Shown: positions 44,252-53,343 of the stretch, one piece after another
Position numbering within the stretch: the stretch's first letter is position 1
Layout: each line of letters begins with the position of its first letter
Assembly: GCF_003711225.1 (NCBI RefSeq)
Contig: NZ_CP031030.1
Span: forward strand, 5,456,001 to 5,520,000
Source: Runella sp. SP2
Lineage (GTDB): Bacteria > Bacteroidota > Bacteroidia > Cytophagales > Spirosomataceae
Direction: 5' to 3'
DNA: 64,000 bases
Notes under the pieces: model-generated
Database searches by the model: none
Seen by the model: the letters and a program-made list of their open reading frames with translations, nothing else
What the model was told of the DNA's origin: nothing
Program-made: the position numbers and the translations under genes

Positions 44252-44995
44252 TTATTCTTGGCCTCCGTTTAATTCGTCTTGCCAAGCTTTCAATTCATCA
44301 AATTTACCATCGCGAGCGAGGGCAGCTTGCTGAGGCCATGTGGCAGGGCTCTTAGAACCGATACCCGCAGCCGATACGATTTCTTGAATTGCTTCAGGAG
44401 TTGAGTCTGCCAATTGAGCAAAGGTTGTTACACCCGCAGCTACAAGCGCGCTTGCGATTTTTGGACCAATTCCTTCGATGATTTCAAGGTCATCAGCAGC
44501 AGTTGCTTCCGCTGTTTCAGCAACAACTTCTTCCACAACTGGTGCAGAAGCTTTTACTTCAGTTTCAGCTTTTTTACCACCACGACGGCTACGACGTGTT
44601 TTTGCTGCTTTTTCTTCAACCGCTGCAAGAAGCGTTTCGTTGAAGTCAACTAACTCAATCATACAAACTTCGGCAGCGTCACCTTGACGAGTACCCAATT
44701 TGATGATACGAGTATAACCTCCAGGACGGTTGGCGATTTTGTCAGCAACTGTACTGAACAATTCTTTTACAACCTCTTTCTCAGGGATGTAAGAGAAAAC
44801 GATACGGCGGTTGTGCGTAGTATCTTCTTTAGAGCGAGTCAAAAGGGGCTCAACATATTTTTTGAGTTCTTTTGCTTTCGCTAAAGTAGTTTCGATACGC
44901 TTGTGGATAATCAATGACGAAGCCATGTTACGTAGTAAAGCACTACGGTGTGAGGAGGTACGCCCCAAATGGTTGTCTTTTTTACCGTGTCTCAT
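44252..44995 (-). CDS. rplQ: 50S ribosomal protein L17 with C-terminal helix-hairpin-helix extension
   Basis: Residues 1-121 are L17 ([23 protein letters not shown] start, [19 protein letters not shown] core), a large-subunit protein near the tunnel exit. A charged Ala/Glu/Val linker (about 122-165) leads to a helix-hairpin-helix module ([20 protein letters not shown], about 167-210) and a short tail, making it twice the usual length. The extension is of the kind seen on some Bacteroidota ribosomal proteins; its role is unknown. A terminator-like hairpin separates the gene from rpoA. Confidence 0.96.
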   Translation of the reverse strand: MRHGKKDNHLGRTSSHRSALLRNMASSLIIHKRIETTLAKAKELKKYVEPLLTRSKEDTTHNRRIVFSYIPEKEVVKELFSTVADKIANRPGGYTRIIKLGTRQGDAAEVCMIELVDFNETLLAAVEEKAAKTRRSRRGGKKAETEVKASAPVVEEVVAETAEATAADDLEIIEGIGPKIASALVAAGVTTFAQLADSTPEAIQEIVSAAGIGSKSPATWPQQAALARDGKFDELKAWQDELNGGQE

Positions 44996-45067
44996 TAGTT
45001 TGAGTTTTTGATTAGCTTCGAGCTGCGGAAACCGCGCTTCAGAATACTAACCGGTTGAACAATACAT

Positions 45068-45098
45068 AAAAAGACCTTTCTCGTTACAGAGAAAGGTC
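45068..45098 (-). terminator. Terminator-like hairpin between rpoA and rplQ
   Basis: On the minus strand a perfect 10-bp stem (GACCTTTCTC/GAGAAAGGTC) with loop TGTAAC is followed by five T. It lies 9 bases after the rpoA stop and 73 before rplQ, so it probably limits read-through into rplQ. Confidence 0.8.
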
Positions 45099-45106
45099 AA
45101 AAGATT

Positions 45107-46096
45107 TTAGTCTTCGTCGAGGCGGTATTTCGCTACGTCCATACCAAACGTCAAATTCTTCTCAGCAATTAATTGCTCTAACTCAGTCAATGACTTTTTA
45201 CCGAAGTTACGGAACTTCATCATATCAGCCACTTCGAGTCTTGCCAAATCACCAAGAGTTTTGATGTCTGCCGACTTAAGACAGTTATAAGCACGTACTG
45301 ATAAGTCGAGGTCTGCCAAAGGCGTTTTCAACAACTTACGCATACGCAACATTTCTTCATCTACTTCGCTCACTTCGTCATTTTTCTGAGTTTCAAACGT
45401 CATCGTTTGATCAGAGAACAACATAAAGTGTTGAATCAAGATGTAAGCAGCGCCTTTGAGGGCTTCTTCTGGGTGGATAGACCCATCAGTAGTAACCTCA
45501 ATAAGTAGTTTTTCGTAGTCAGTTTTCTGTTCTACGCGCGTATTTTCTACGCTGTACTTAACGTTTTTGATTGGTGTGTAAATGGCGTCAATTGGAATAT
45601 GACCAATCGGCAACTCCAATGAACGAGGTTCGTCAGCAGGGACATAACCACGACCTTTTTCAAGGATAATCTCCATTTCGAAAGTCATTTGGTCGTCGAT
45701 GTGACAGATAACTAGGTCAGGATTCAAAACCTGAAACGATGATGTAAACTTAGCGATGTCGCCAGCTGTTACCACCGATTGGTTTTTCACACTTACCGAA
45801 ATTTTGTTATCAACCAATTCCGAAATTTTCTTAAACCGAACCATTTTGAGGTTCAAGATAATTTCGGTTACATCTTCAACAACTCCCTCAATCGAAGAGA
45901 ATTCATGAAGAACACTTGGAAAACGAACGCTAATGATAGCGTAGCCTTCCAGCGATGAAAGCAGGATACGACGTAACGCATTTCCTATTGTTACACCGAA
46001 ACCTTTTTCCAGCGGCTTGAACTCAAACAACCCGTGAAAGTCGTCGGCTTTTTCCATTACGACCTTGTCAGGCATTTGGAATGCTAAAATAGACAT
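45107..46096 (-). CDS. rpoA: DNA-directed RNA polymerase subunit alpha
   Basis: The 329-residue protein has the N-terminal assembly domain ([28 protein letters not shown]) and the C-terminal domain (about 245-320) with [32 protein letters not shown], which binds UP elements and activators. The ATG at 46096 directly precedes [13 protein letters not shown], the conserved Bacteroidota start; the frame runs further upstream through the junction hairpins and is not coding. It lies between rpsD and rplQ as usual. Confidence 0.97.
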   Translation of the reverse strand: MSILAFQMPDKVVMEKADDFHGLFEFKPLEKGFGVTIGNALRRILLSSLEGYAIISVRFPSVLHEFSSIEGVVEDVTEIILNLKMVRFKKISELVDNKISVSVKNQSVVTAGDIAKFTSSFQVLNPDLVICHIDDQMTFEMEIILEKGRGYVPADEPRSLELPIGHIPIDAIYTPIKNVKYSVENTRVEQKTDYEKLLIEVTTDGSIHPEEALKGAAYILIQHFMLFSDQTMTFETQKNDEVSEVDEEMLRMRKLLKTPLADLDLSVRAYNCLKSADIKTLGDLARLEVADMMKFRNFGKKSLTELEQLIAEKNLTFGMDVAKYRLDED

Positions 46097-46141
46097 AGGA
46101 TTAGCAGTTTTTTTAGAGTCCGAAGAGCGGTTATTAACCGC

Positions 46142-46213
46142 AAAAAAGTATGTTTTTCTAAACATACAAAAACAAAACCCTTGACGTGGTAATCCACCCC
46201 ACAAGGGTTTTGT
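46142..46213 (-). other. Two stacked hairpins in the rpsD-rpoA junction
   Basis: The first, at 46172-46213, is a perfect 12-bp stem (ACAAAACCCTTG/CAAGGGTTTTGT) enclosing GTGG/CCAC, followed on the minus strand by GTTTTTG. The second, at 46148-46167, is a perfect 8-bp stem (GTATGTTT/AAACATAC) followed by six T. Together they look like an intercistronic terminator or attenuator ahead of rpoA. Confidence 0.7.
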
Positions 46214-46227
46214 AGAATAATTTAAGA

Positions 46228-46839
46228 CTATTTCGAATACAATTCGACGATAGCTTGCTCATTCACGTTTTCAGGAATCTGATCACGTTCTGGGTACTGA
46301 ACAAACTTACCAACCATCAAACCGTTATCCCACTCAAGCCAGTTAAAACGTTTCGCTGCAGCTGTACGAGCTACGATGCTATCGTTGATAGTTTCAAGTG
46401 ATTTTGATTTCTCACGAACGCCAACTACTTGGCCTGGGCGCAACGAGTACGAAGGTACATTTACGACTTCGCCATCAATAGTGATGTGTTTGTGAGTAAC
46501 CAACTGACGAGCAGCACGGCGAGTAGGAGCAATTCCTAAACGATATACTGTATTGTCAAGACGTGCTTCGCAAAGTTTAAGCAAGTTTTCACCTGTAATA
46601 CCTTCACGTACTGCTGCACGGTGGAAAAGGTTGCGGAACTGACGTTCCAAGATACCATAAGTATATTTTACCTTTTGTTTTTCTTGCAATTGAAGTGCAT
46701 ATTCTGACTTCTTGCTACGACGACCTCTGCCGTGTTGGCCTGGAGGGTAGTTCTTTTTACTAAGCGCTTTGCTTGGCCCTAGGATAGCCTCACCAAAACG
46801 ACGTGAAATCTTCGATTTCGGACCTGTATAACGTGCCAT
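46228..46839 (-). CDS. rpsD: 30S ribosomal protein S4
   Basis: The 203-residue protein starts [20 protein letters not shown] (ATG at 46839; the longer frame runs through a junction hairpin). It has the S4 RNA-binding domain (about 95-155, [23 protein letters not shown]) and ends [10 protein letters not shown]. It nucleates assembly of the small subunit. The strong hairpins on both sides may be where S4 or transcription control acts, since S4 regulates the alpha operon in E. coli. Confidence 0.97.
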   Translation of the reverse strand: MARYTGPKSKISRRFGEAILGPSKALSKKNYPPGQHGRGRRSKKSEYALQLQEKQKVKYTYGILERQFRNLFHRAAVREGITGENLLKLCEARLDNTVYRLGIAPTRRAARQLVTHKHITIDGEVVNVPSYSLRPGQVVGVREKSKSLETINDSIVARTAAAKRFNWLEWDNGLMVGKFVQYPERDQIPENVNEQAIVELYSK

Positions 46840-46870
46840 GTGAATTGATTTAGAATAAACACAAAAATTA

Positions 46871-46923
46871 CCGTAGGAACAATCTAGCAACCCCAGTGTC
46901 CAAATTGCTGATTGTTCGTACGG
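46871..46923 (-). other. Strong stem-loop in the rpsK-rpsD junction
   Basis: On the minus strand CCGTACGAACAATC pairs with GATTGTTCCTACGG (13 of 14 pairs), and the stem continues AGCAA/TTGCT around a 14-base loop, with one bulged base. A T-rich stretch (TAATTTTTG) follows. It lies between the rpsK stop and the rpsD start. Confidence 0.75.
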
Positions 46924-46942
46924 TGTTATAAAATCTTAAAGA

Positions 46943-47338
46943 TTATACTCTTCTGCGCTTTGGAGGGCGGCAGCCATTGTGAGGTAGTGGAGTAATGTCC
47001 TTGATAGTGGTCACTTCAATACCTACGTTTTGTACGGTACGGATAGCAGACTCACGTCCAGAACCTGGTCCTTTCACAAACACTTCTGCTTTACGCATTC
47101 CAAGGTCATATGCTACTTGGGCACAGCTTTGAGCGGCTGTTTGAGCAGCATAGGGCGTATTTTTCTTTGAGCCTTTAAAGCCCATTTTACCAGCTGATCC
47201 CCAAGAGATAACTTGACCAGACAAATTGGTAACTGAGATGATAATGTTGTTGAAGGAAGCTTTAATGTGAATTTGACCCACTTGCTCCACTTGTACAACG
47301 CGCTTTTTTGCTTTATCCTTACGCTTATTTTGAGCCAT
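46943..47338 (-). CDS. rpsK: 30S ribosomal protein S11
   Basis: The 131-residue protein has the S11 core ([52 protein letters not shown]) and the end [18 protein letters not shown]. It binds the platform of the small subunit near the anti-Shine-Dalgarno region. It lies between rpsM and rpsD, with hairpins in both junctions. Confidence 0.97.
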   Translation of the reverse strand: MAQNKRKDKAKKRVVQVEQVGQIHIKASFNNIIISVTNLSGQVISWGSAGKMGFKGSKKNTPYAAQTAAQSCAQVAYDLGMRKAEVFVKGPGSGRESAIRTVQNVGIEVTTIKDITPLPHNGCRPPKRRRV

Positions 47339-47367
47339 TGTTTTAATCGGTATCTGTTAGCAGTTAT

Positions 47368-47409
47368 CTGTTATCCTACTCATTATTTCAAACAAATAAC
47401 GGACAACAG
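47368..47409 (-). other. Hairpin in the rpsM-rpsK junction
   Basis: On the minus strand CTGTTGTCC pairs with GGATAACAG and encloses a second stem TTATTT/AAATAA. No T run follows. The surrounding 80 bases repeat variants of CTGTTA and GTTATC, so part of this may be simple-sequence drift. Confidence 0.5.
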
Positions 47410-47423
47410 TTAACAATTATGAA

Positions 47424-47801
47424 TTACTTCGTAGCCTTCTTCTTGTTCGCTACAGTCTTACGCTTACCTTTACGAGTACGGCTATTGTTCTTCGTTCTTT
47501 GTCCACGCAAAGGAAGACCTTTACGGTGACGCAAGCCACGGTAACAACCGATGTCCATCAAGCGCTTGATGCTCAATTGAACTTCTGAGCGAAGGGCGCC
47601 TTCAGTAGTAAATTCACCATTAATGATTCCACGAATAGCATTAGCTTCTTCGTCCGACCATTCAGCTACTTTTTTGTCGTAACTAATTCCAGCTTTTTCC
47701 AAAATTCTACGAGCGGAGCTACGTCCAATTCCGAAGATGTAAGTAAGCGAAATTTCGCCACGTTTTTTGTCTGGAATGTCAACACCTGCAATACGTGCCA
47801 T
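47424..47801 (-). CDS. rpsM: 30S ribosomal protein S13
   Basis: The 125-residue protein begins [25 protein letters not shown], has the helix-two-turn-helix part and the basic tail [29 protein letters not shown] that contacts tRNA at the subunit interface. It directly follows rpmJ (8-base gap). Confidence 0.97.
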   Translation of the reverse strand: MARIAGVDIPDKKRGEISLTYIFGIGRSSARRILEKAGISYDKKVAEWSDEEANAIRGIINGEFTTEGALRSEVQLSIKRLMDIGCYRGLRHRKGLPLRGQRTKNNSRTRKGKRKTVANKKKATK

Positions 47802-47809
47802 ATCTTAAA

Positions 47810-47926
47810 TTATCCTTGTCTTTGTTTGTACTTGGGATTTTTCTTGTTGATCACGTAAAGTTTACCTTTACGGCGAATCACTTTACATTCAGCACTGCGC
47901 TTTTTAATAGACGCTTTTACTTTCAT
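47810..47926 (-). CDS. rpmJ: 50S ribosomal protein L36
   Basis: This 38-residue gene is below the usual length cutoffs but clear: [20 protein letters not shown] followed by [17 protein letters not shown]. It keeps one Cys where the zinc form has the CxxC...CxxxxH set, so it is the zinc-independent type. It lies between infA and rpsM as in most bacteria. The 92-base gap to infA holds no gene. Confidence 0.95.
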   Translation of the reverse strand: MKVKASIKKRSAECKVIRRKGKLYVINKKNPKYKQRQG

Positions 47927-48018
47927 TTTTGTATTTGATTTTGGATTTTAGACGATAGGACTTTCAAAATCAAAACGAACTACTTAAAGCCCTACTATCT
48001 ATTATCAAGTTGTTACCT

Positions 48019-48237
48019 TTATTTATACCGATAGATAATCCGAGCTTTAGATAAGTCATAAGGCGACATCTCTAATTTCACTCGATCACCCTGCAAAATC
48101 TTGATATAATTCATTCGCATCTTTCCGGAAATGTGAGCAATTACTTCATGCTTGTTTTCGAGTTGTACTCTAAACATCGCATTTGAGAGTGCTTCTACGA
48201 TTATTCCGTCAACTTCGATGAGTCCTTGTTTTGCCAT
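48019..48237 (-). CDS. infA: Translation initiation factor IF-1
   Basis: The 72-residue protein is a single OB fold ([34 protein letters not shown], then [23 protein letters not shown]), the universal IF-1 sequence, which blocks the A site during initiation. It follows map by 21 bases. Confidence 0.97.
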   Translation of the reverse strand: MAKQGLIEVDGIIVEALSNAMFRVQLENKHEVIAHISGKMRMNYIKILQGDRVKLEMSPYDLSKARIIYRYK

Positions 48238-48258
48238 ATACTCTTTTGGTAAGGAAAA

Positions 48259-49053
48259 TTAGACGCTTACCATTAACGTCGTATTTTGGGTTACTTCTTC
48301 GATATACTTAAACGTTGTAAGAATTTCAGCTTTACCTTTTCGAACTAATACTGTATGTTCAAAATGAGCCGCTGGTTTTCTATCCGTTGTTCTAATTGTC
48401 CAACCATCTTTTTCTTGAACTACATTACGTTTTCCAAGTGTAATCATTGGCTCAATAGCAATAACGATTCCTTCTCTTAGTCTAGGGCCTTGTCCTTTTT
48501 TTCCATAATTTGGAACTTCTGGTCCTTCGTGCAGATTTCGGCCTACACCATGCCCAACTAATTCTCTTACAACACCGTATCCAAACTTTTCCACATAGGT
48601 TTGGACAGCATATCCTATATCTCCTACTCGTTTGCCTTCAACGGCTTGTTCAATACCTAAATAGAGCGACTGTTTTGTTCTTTTAAGGAGGTTTGAAACT
48701 TCAGGAATCACATTCCCAATCGGATATGTATAAGCACTATCGCTATGAAACCCATTTAACTTTACGCCACAATCAATCGAAATAACATCGCCTTCCTTTA
48801 GTTGGTACTGGCTTGGAAAACCGTGAACCACAATATCATTCAAAGAAATACAAAGTGCTGAGGGAAAACCATTATAACCTTTAAATGACGGATGTCCTTT
48901 ATGGTCTCTGATAAACTCATCAGCAACTTTATCGAGCTGCTTTGTGGCCACACCTGGTTTAATCCATTTGGCTACTTCTGCATGTGCTTTGCCTAATAGC
49001 TGGGCACTTTCCTTAATGAGTAGTACTTCTTCTTCTGACTTGAGAAAAATCAT
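48259..49053 (-). CDS. map: Type I methionine aminopeptidase
   Basis: The 264-residue metalloenzyme removes the starting Met from new proteins. The pita-bread fold shows its metal ligands: Asp pair in ISIDCGVKLNGFHSDSAYTY, His in LVGHGVGRNLHEGPEVPN, Glu in AIEPMITLG and a C-terminal Glu. It sits between secY and infA, 8 bases after secY, as in many bacterial spc operons. Confidence 0.96.
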   Translation of the reverse strand: MIFLKSEEEVLLIKESAQLLGKAHAEVAKWIKPGVATKQLDKVADEFIRDHKGHPSFKGYNGFPSALCISLNDIVVHGFPSQYQLKEGDVISIDCGVKLNGFHSDSAYTYPIGNVIPEVSNLLKRTKQSLYLGIEQAVEGKRVGDIGYAVQTYVEKFGYGVVRELVGHGVGRNLHEGPEVPNYGKKGQGPRLREGIVIAIEPMITLGKRNVVQEKDGWTIRTTDRKPAAHFEHTVLVRKGKAEILTTFKYIEEVTQNTTLMVSV

Positions 49054-49061
49054 CTTCTTTA

Positions 49062-50375
49062 TTAGGCAGCTACAGTCTCAGTACGTCCTTTCACGCGCCC
49101 TGACTTCATCAAGCCTTCATAATGCTTCATCAATAAGTAGCTTTCTACTTGTTGTAATGTATCAAGTACAACACCTACCAAGATAAGAAGCGAAGTTCCA
49201 CCAAAGAACTGAGAAAACTCCCTTGTCATACCTGACATACTCGCAAGTGATGGTAAGATAGCAACAACTGCTAACAAAATTCCACCTGGCAATGTGATTC
49301 GATCTAATACAGTAGCAATGAAATCAGATGTTGCAATGCCAGGTTTTACTCCTGGTATAAAGCCTCCCCCACGCTTCATATCATCAGATATTTGTTGTGG
49401 GCTGATTGCAATCGCTGTGTAAAAGAAAGTGAAGACAATGATCAAAGTTGCAAACAATACATTGTATTGCCAAGTCGTATAGTCATTGAACGTTGTAGCT
49501 ATTGAACTAGCAACCTCACTTTTTTCTGCAAACAAACCAGCCACTAACGACGGGATAAACATAAGTGCTTGCGCAAAAATGATTGGCATTACTCCTGACG
49601 TGTTAAGTTTCAGAGGCAAGTACTGACGTTGACCGCCCATTACCTTGTTACCAACCACTTGTTTTGCATACTGAATAGGTACTCGACGTACTGCTTGAGT
49701 CAATGCTACTGCAAACATTACTACCACAAAGAGAGCAACAATTTCTGCAACAAAAATCAACAGACCACCACTACCGCGTGAAGCACCTTCCTGAACAATT
49801 GCTTTTGGAAAACGAGATACAATCCCAATCATAATTAACATTGAGGTTCCGTTTCCAATTCCCTTGTCAGTGATACGTTCACCTAACCACATACAGAATA
49901 TTGTTCCTGCAGTAAGGATAAACACGGCTGAAATGGTGAAAGCTGCACGATCAATCAATAGAGCTTCCGAAGAGATGGTTGTTTGTAAATAACTCACCGA
50001 TTGTGCGATGGTAACAAAGATTGTTAGTACACGCGTAATCTGATTAAGTTTCTTCCGTCCAGACTCTCCTTCTTTCTGCATTTTTTGAAAGTAAGGCAAC
50101 GCCATCGTTAACAACTGAATGGCAATTGACGCAGAAATGTAAGGCATAATACCTAGCGCAAAGATAGATGCTTTCGTAAAGGCACCACCGAGGAAGGTAT
50201 CTAATAAGCCTAAAAGACCTGAATTATTCACCTCAAGCTTGTCACTATCAATACCTGGAAGTACGATGTACGAACCAAGGCGATAGACCGCGATCAATAG
50301 AAGAGTATAAAGAATTCTACTTCTAAGCTCTTCGATTGAAAAGATATTTTTTAAGGTCTGTATAAACCGTTTCAT
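49062..50375 (-). CDS. secY: Preprotein translocase subunit SecY
   Basis: The 437-residue protein is the channel of the Sec translocon, with ten predicted helices. Visible signatures are the start KNIFSIEELRSRILYTLLLIAVYRLG, ALGIMPYISASIAIQLL and the cytoplasmic loop GGGFIPGVKPG. It lies after rplO with a 62-base gap that contains a promoter element. Confidence 0.97.
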   Translation of the reverse strand: MKRFIQTLKNIFSIEELRSRILYTLLLIAVYRLGSYIVLPGIDSDKLEVNNSGLLGLLDTFLGGAFTKASIFALGIMPYISASIAIQLLTMALPYFQKMQKEGESGRKKLNQITRVLTIFVTIAQSVSYLQTTISSEALLIDRAAFTISAVFILTAGTIFCMWLGERITDKGIGNGTSMLIMIGIVSRFPKAIVQEGASRGSGGLLIFVAEIVALFVVVMFAVALTQAVRRVPIQYAKQVVGNKVMGGQRQYLPLKLNTSGVMPIIFAQALMFIPSLVAGLFAEKSEVASSIATTFNDYTTWQYNVLFATLIIVFTFFYTAIAISPQQISDDMKRGGGFIPGVKPGIATSDFIATVLDRITLPGGILLAVVAILPSLASMSGMTREFSQFFGGTSLLILVGVVLDTLQQVESYLLMKHYEGLMKSGRVKGRTETVAA

Positions 50376-50408
50376 GCGTTTTTAGATTTACCTGTGTAAA
50401 AAATCAGG

Positions 50409-50436
50409 CAAAGTTACGAAAATCTTTTGAATCAAG
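50409..50436 (-). promoter_or_regulatory. Internal promoter ahead of secY
   Basis: On the minus strand TAACTTTG (50416-50409) is an exact -7 element and CTTG (50436-50433) is a near match to the -33 element, 16 bases apart. It lies in the rplO-secY gap, about 34 bases from the secY start. Confidence 0.6.
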
Positions 50437-50437
50437 A

Positions 50438-50884
50438 TTATAATGTAACCGCTTTACCACCTGCTTTTTCGATAGCCTCGGCAGCAGTCTTAGAAAAAGC
50501 GTGAACTTTTACTTCAACGGCAGCTTTTAATTCGCCACGATTAAGCACTTTTACTAAGTCTGTTTTAGATACCAAGCCATTGCTGTAAAGTGTCTCAATA
50601 TCGATTACAGTAGCATTTGTTTTTTCAACAACTGCTTGGATTGCATCCAAATTAAGAGCTTTGTATTCAACGCGGTTGATATTCTTAAAACCGAATTTAG
50701 GTACTCGTCTTTGAAGCGGCATCTGTCCACCTTCAAAGTGACTTTTTTGGCTATATCCCGAACGAGACTGCGCCCCCTTGTGTCCGCGTGTAGAAGTTCC
50801 GCCCATTCCTGAACCTTGACCTCTACCCAAACGTTTTTTTGTTTTTACCGAGCCTGAAGCTGGTTTCAATGCGCTAAGATTCAT
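50438..50884 (-). CDS. rplO: 50S ribosomal protein L15
   Basis: The 148-residue protein has the glycine/arginine-rich N-terminal part (KRLGRGQGSGMGGTSTRGHKG) and the L15 C-terminal domain ending EAIEKAGGKAVTL. It follows rpmD by 14 bases. Confidence 0.97.
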   Translation of the reverse strand: MNLSALKPASGSVKTKKRLGRGQGSGMGGTSTRGHKGAQSRSGYSQKSHFEGGQMPLQRRVPKFGFKNINRVEYKALNLDAIQAVVEKTNATVIDIETLYSNGLVSKTDLVKVLNRGELKAAVEVKVHAFSKTAAEAIEKAGGKAVTL

Positions 50885-50898
50885 TGCTATATCGCGGA

Positions 50899-51078
50899 TT
50901 AAATCTCTTCAATTTTCACTAAATGATCTACCTTGCGAATCATACCTTCAAGGGCTGGATTCACATTAATCTCGACACTACGATTGATTTTGCCAAGACC
51001 TAAAGCAGCGAGCGTGCGTTTCTGGTCTCCTGGACGGCCAATCATACTTCTAACTTGTGTAATTCTTATCTTTGACAT
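50899..51078 (-). CDS. rpmD: 50S ribosomal protein L30
   Basis: The 59-residue gene, too short for a 60-residue cutoff, encodes KIRITQVRSMIGRPGDQKRT, then LAALGLGKINRSVEI and a C-terminal VDHLVKIEEI, the full L30 fold. It lies between rpsE and rplO, as in other spc operons. Confidence 0.95.
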   Translation of the reverse strand: MSKIRITQVRSMIGRPGDQKRTLAALGLGKINRSVEINVNPALEGMIRKVDHLVKIEEI

Positions 51079-51090
51079 TGTCTCAAAAGA

Positions 51091-51606
51091 TTATCCATTA
51101 AACACTGTGGCCAACTTTACTCCACGTTGGAATGCAACTTGGTGCGGAGCTCTCATTTTAAGAAGCGCGTCAATTGTTGCCTTCACTACGTTGTGAGGGT
51201 TAGAAGAACCTTTTGACTTGGCTAATACGTCGTGTACACCTGCGGCTTCTAATACAGCACGCATCGCACCACCCGCAATAACTCCAGTACCTGGAGCTGC
51301 TGGCTTAACAAATACTAAGCCACCGCTGAATTTTCCGTGCATTTCGTGAGGAACTGTTCCTTTAAGGAGTGGAACTTGCACGAGGTTTTTCTTCGCGTCT
51401 TCAATTCCTTTTGCAATAGCGTCAGTTACTTCGTTAGCTTTTCCTAATCCGTAACCTACAACGCCTTTGCCATCTCCAACGACTACGATTGCTGAGAAGC
51501 TAAAGCGGCGTCCACCTTTTACTACTTTGGCAACACGGTTGATAGCTACTACCTTTTCTTTAAGGTCAGCTTCGTTGTATTTCAAAGGTTTGATACTGTT
51601 TGACAT
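51091..51606 (-). CDS. rpsE: 30S ribosomal protein S5
   Basis: The 171-residue protein has the double-stranded RNA-binding-like domain ([21 protein letters not shown]) and the C-terminal domain ([21 protein letters not shown]), important for decoding accuracy. It lies 6 bases after rplR and 12 before rpmD. Confidence 0.97.
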   Translation of the reverse strand: MSNSIKPLKYNEADLKEKVVAINRVAKVVKGGRRFSFSAIVVVGDGKGVVGYGLGKANEVTDAIAKGIEDAKKNLVQVPLLKGTVPHEMHGKFSGGLVFVKPAAPGTGVIAGGAMRAVLEAAGVHDVLAKSKGSSNPHNVVKATIDALLKMRAPHQVAFQRGVKLATVFNG

Positions 51607-51612
51607 ATCTTT

Positions 51613-51966
51613 TTAGAATTTGAGACCACCCTCACGAGCGCCGTCTGCCAATGCTTTTACTTTCCCATGATACAAATAACCATTGCGGTCAAATACAACC
51701 GCACTTACGCCTGCTGCGAGTGCTTTTTCGGCCAATTTAAGACCTACATTCTTTGCATCCTCAACATTGACACTCGCTTTTGTAGCATCAAGTTCAAGAG
51801 ATGAAGCAGAGACCAATGTTAGACCTTTTGTATCATCAATTACCTGCGCATAAATACGAGCATTTGAGCGGAAAACAGAAAGACGAGGCTTTTCTGAAGT
51901 TCCTTCTACTTTTTTCCGAATCCGGTATTTAATGCGCTGTCTTCTTTCGCTTTTTACTGAAGCCAT
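51613..51966 (-). CDS. rplR: 50S ribosomal protein L18
   Basis: The 117-residue protein has the 5S rRNA-binding sequence [22 protein letters not shown] and the end [26 protein letters not shown], the L18 signature. It works with L5 and the 5S RNA. Confidence 0.97.
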   Translation of the reverse strand: MASVKSERRQRIKYRIRKKVEGTSEKPRLSVFRSNARIYAQVIDDTKGLTLVSASSLELDATKASVNVEDAKNVGLKLAEKALAAGVSAVVFDRNGYLYHGKVKALADGAREGGLKF

Positions 51967-51995
51967 GATTGCTTACAATTTTTTCAGATTACTGA

Positions 51996-52553
51996 TTACT
52001 TCTTAGCAGCAGCTTTACCAGCCTTACGTCTGATTTGCTCACCCACAAAACGAATACCTTTACCTTTGTAAGGTTCAACCTTGCGGAACGAACGAATTTT
52101 CGCCGCGATTTGCCCAAGTAGTTCTTTGTCAATACACTCTAAGAATACTTTCGGGTTTTGTCCTTTTTCCATCGTTGCGCTTACCTTCACTTCTGAAGGT
52201 ACTGCGAAATAGATACCATGTGAGTATCCAAGGCTAAGCTCCAAAATATTGTTGTTAACAGAGGCTTTATAACCTACCCCAACAATTTCTAATTGTGCTT
52301 TGTAACCTTCGCTTACGCCCACAACCATGTTATTAATGAGTGCACGGTAAAGTCCGTGCAATGCTTTGTGACGTTTTTGCTCAGTCGGACGAACAACTGT
52401 CAACTCGCTGCCCTCTACTTCCACCTTGATATCACGGTCAATATCACGAGTTAATGAGCCTTTAGGCCCTTTAACGGTCACGACGTTATCGTCTGACACT
52501 GATATTGTAACGTTTGCAGGTAGCGTTATCGGCTTCTTTCCTATACGTGACAT
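51996..52553 (-). CDS. rplF: 50S ribosomal protein L6
   Basis: The 185-residue protein shows the two related L6 domains (SRIGKKPITLPANVTISV start and GVGYKASVNNNILELSLGYSH, then IDKELLGQIAAKIRSFRKVEPYKGKG). It sits near the factor-binding site of the large subunit. Confidence 0.97.
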   Translation of the reverse strand: MSRIGKKPITLPANVTISVSDDNVVTVKGPKGSLTRDIDRDIKVEVEGSELTVVRPTEQKRHKALHGLYRALINNMVVGVSEGYKAQLEIVGVGYKASVNNNILELSLGYSHGIYFAVPSEVKVSATMEKGQNPKVFLECIDKELLGQIAAKIRSFRKVEPYKGKGIRFVGEQIRRKAGKAAAKK

Positions 52554-52569
52554 TTTCTTTCAGGTTTTA

Positions 52570-52968
52570 TCAGTAAACGTAACACAGCACTTCTCCACCC
52601 ACGTTAAGTACGCGAGCTTCTTTGTCAGTCATTACCCCTTTTGAGGTAGATACAATTGCAACGCCAAGACCATTCAAAACGCGTGGCATTTCTGCTGAAC
52701 CAGAGTACTTACGAAGTCCTGGCTTACTTACACGTTGTAAATCAACAATGGCAGACTGCTTTGTTACTGGGTTGTATTTCAAGGCAATCTTAATAGTACC
52801 CTGCGGGCCTGTCTCCTCGAACTTGTAGTTCTGGATAAAGCCTTTATCGTAGAGTACCTTAGTAATCTCCTTCTTAATGTTAGAAGCAGGTATTTCCACA
52901 ACCCGGTGCTTCGCCCTTATGGCGTTTCTGATTCTCGTCAGATAGTCTGCTATGGGATCGGTTATCAT
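52570..52968 (-). CDS. rpsH: 30S ribosomal protein S8
   Basis: The 132-residue protein starts [25 protein letters not shown] and ends with the S8 motif [27 protein letters not shown]8 binds 16S helix 21 and in E. coli also represses the spc operon. A consensus promoter lies in the gap just upstream. Confidence 0.97.
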   Translation of the reverse strand: MITDPIADYLTRIRNAIRAKHRVVEIPASNIKKEITKVLYDKGFIQNYKFEETGPQGTIKIALKYNPVTKQSAIVDLQRVSKPGLRKYSGSAEMPRVLNGLGVAIVSTSKGVMTDKEARVLNVGGEVLCYVY

Positions 52969-53008
52969 TTCTCTACTGATTTGTTGCGTCCCTTCTGTAA
53001 AAGGGCTG

Positions 53009-53038
53009 CAAAGTTACGGAATTGATTTTGAAAACAAA
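53009..53038 (-). promoter_or_regulatory. Internal promoter ahead of rpsH
   Basis: On the minus strand TTTG (53038-53035), an 18-base spacer and TAACTTTG (53016-53009) match both Bacteroidota elements exactly. It lies in the 78-base rpsN-rpsH gap, about 40 bases before the S8 start. Confidence 0.75.
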
Positions 53039-53046
53039 AGCGATTT

Positions 53047-53316
53047 TTACCAACTTGCTTTGGTTACGCCAGGAATTTTTCCTTGAGAAGCCATTTCGCG
53101 GAAAACAACACGGCAAATACCAAACTTGCGCATGTATCCTCTTGGACGGCCTGTAAGGCGGCAACGGTTATGCAAACGAACTGCCGATGAACTACGTGGC
53201 AATTTGTCTAAACCTTCCCAGTCGCCAGCTTCTTTCAAAGCAGCACGCTTTTCAGCGTACTTAGCAACTAGCTTTTGCTTTTTCAATTCTCTTGCTTTTA
53301 CTGATTCTTTCGCCAT
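53047..53316 (-). CDS. rpsN: 30S ribosomal protein S14
   Basis: The 89-residue protein is the long, zinc-free form of S14: a basic N-terminal helix, then [24 protein letters not shown] and the end GVTKASW. The zinc form has two CxxC pairs, absent here. It lies 27 bases after rplE. Confidence 0.97.
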   Translation of the reverse strand: MAKESVKARELKKQKLVAKYAEKRAALKEAGDWEGLDKLPRSSSAVRLHNRCRLTGRPRGYMRKFGICRVVFREMASQGKIPGVTKASW

Positions 53317-53343
53317 TTCCTTATTTCGTTGAAAAAGGGATTC

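Noticed and set aside
46097-46204. N-terminal extension of rpoA (36 residues)
   Set aside because: It is encoded by the two junction hairpins and lacks similarity to alpha subunits; the ATG at 46096 is the conserved start.
47339-47423. CTGTTA/GTTATC simple repeats between rpsM and rpsK as a CRISPR-like or operator array
   Set aside because: Units are irregular and only 6-10 bases; no spacer structure.
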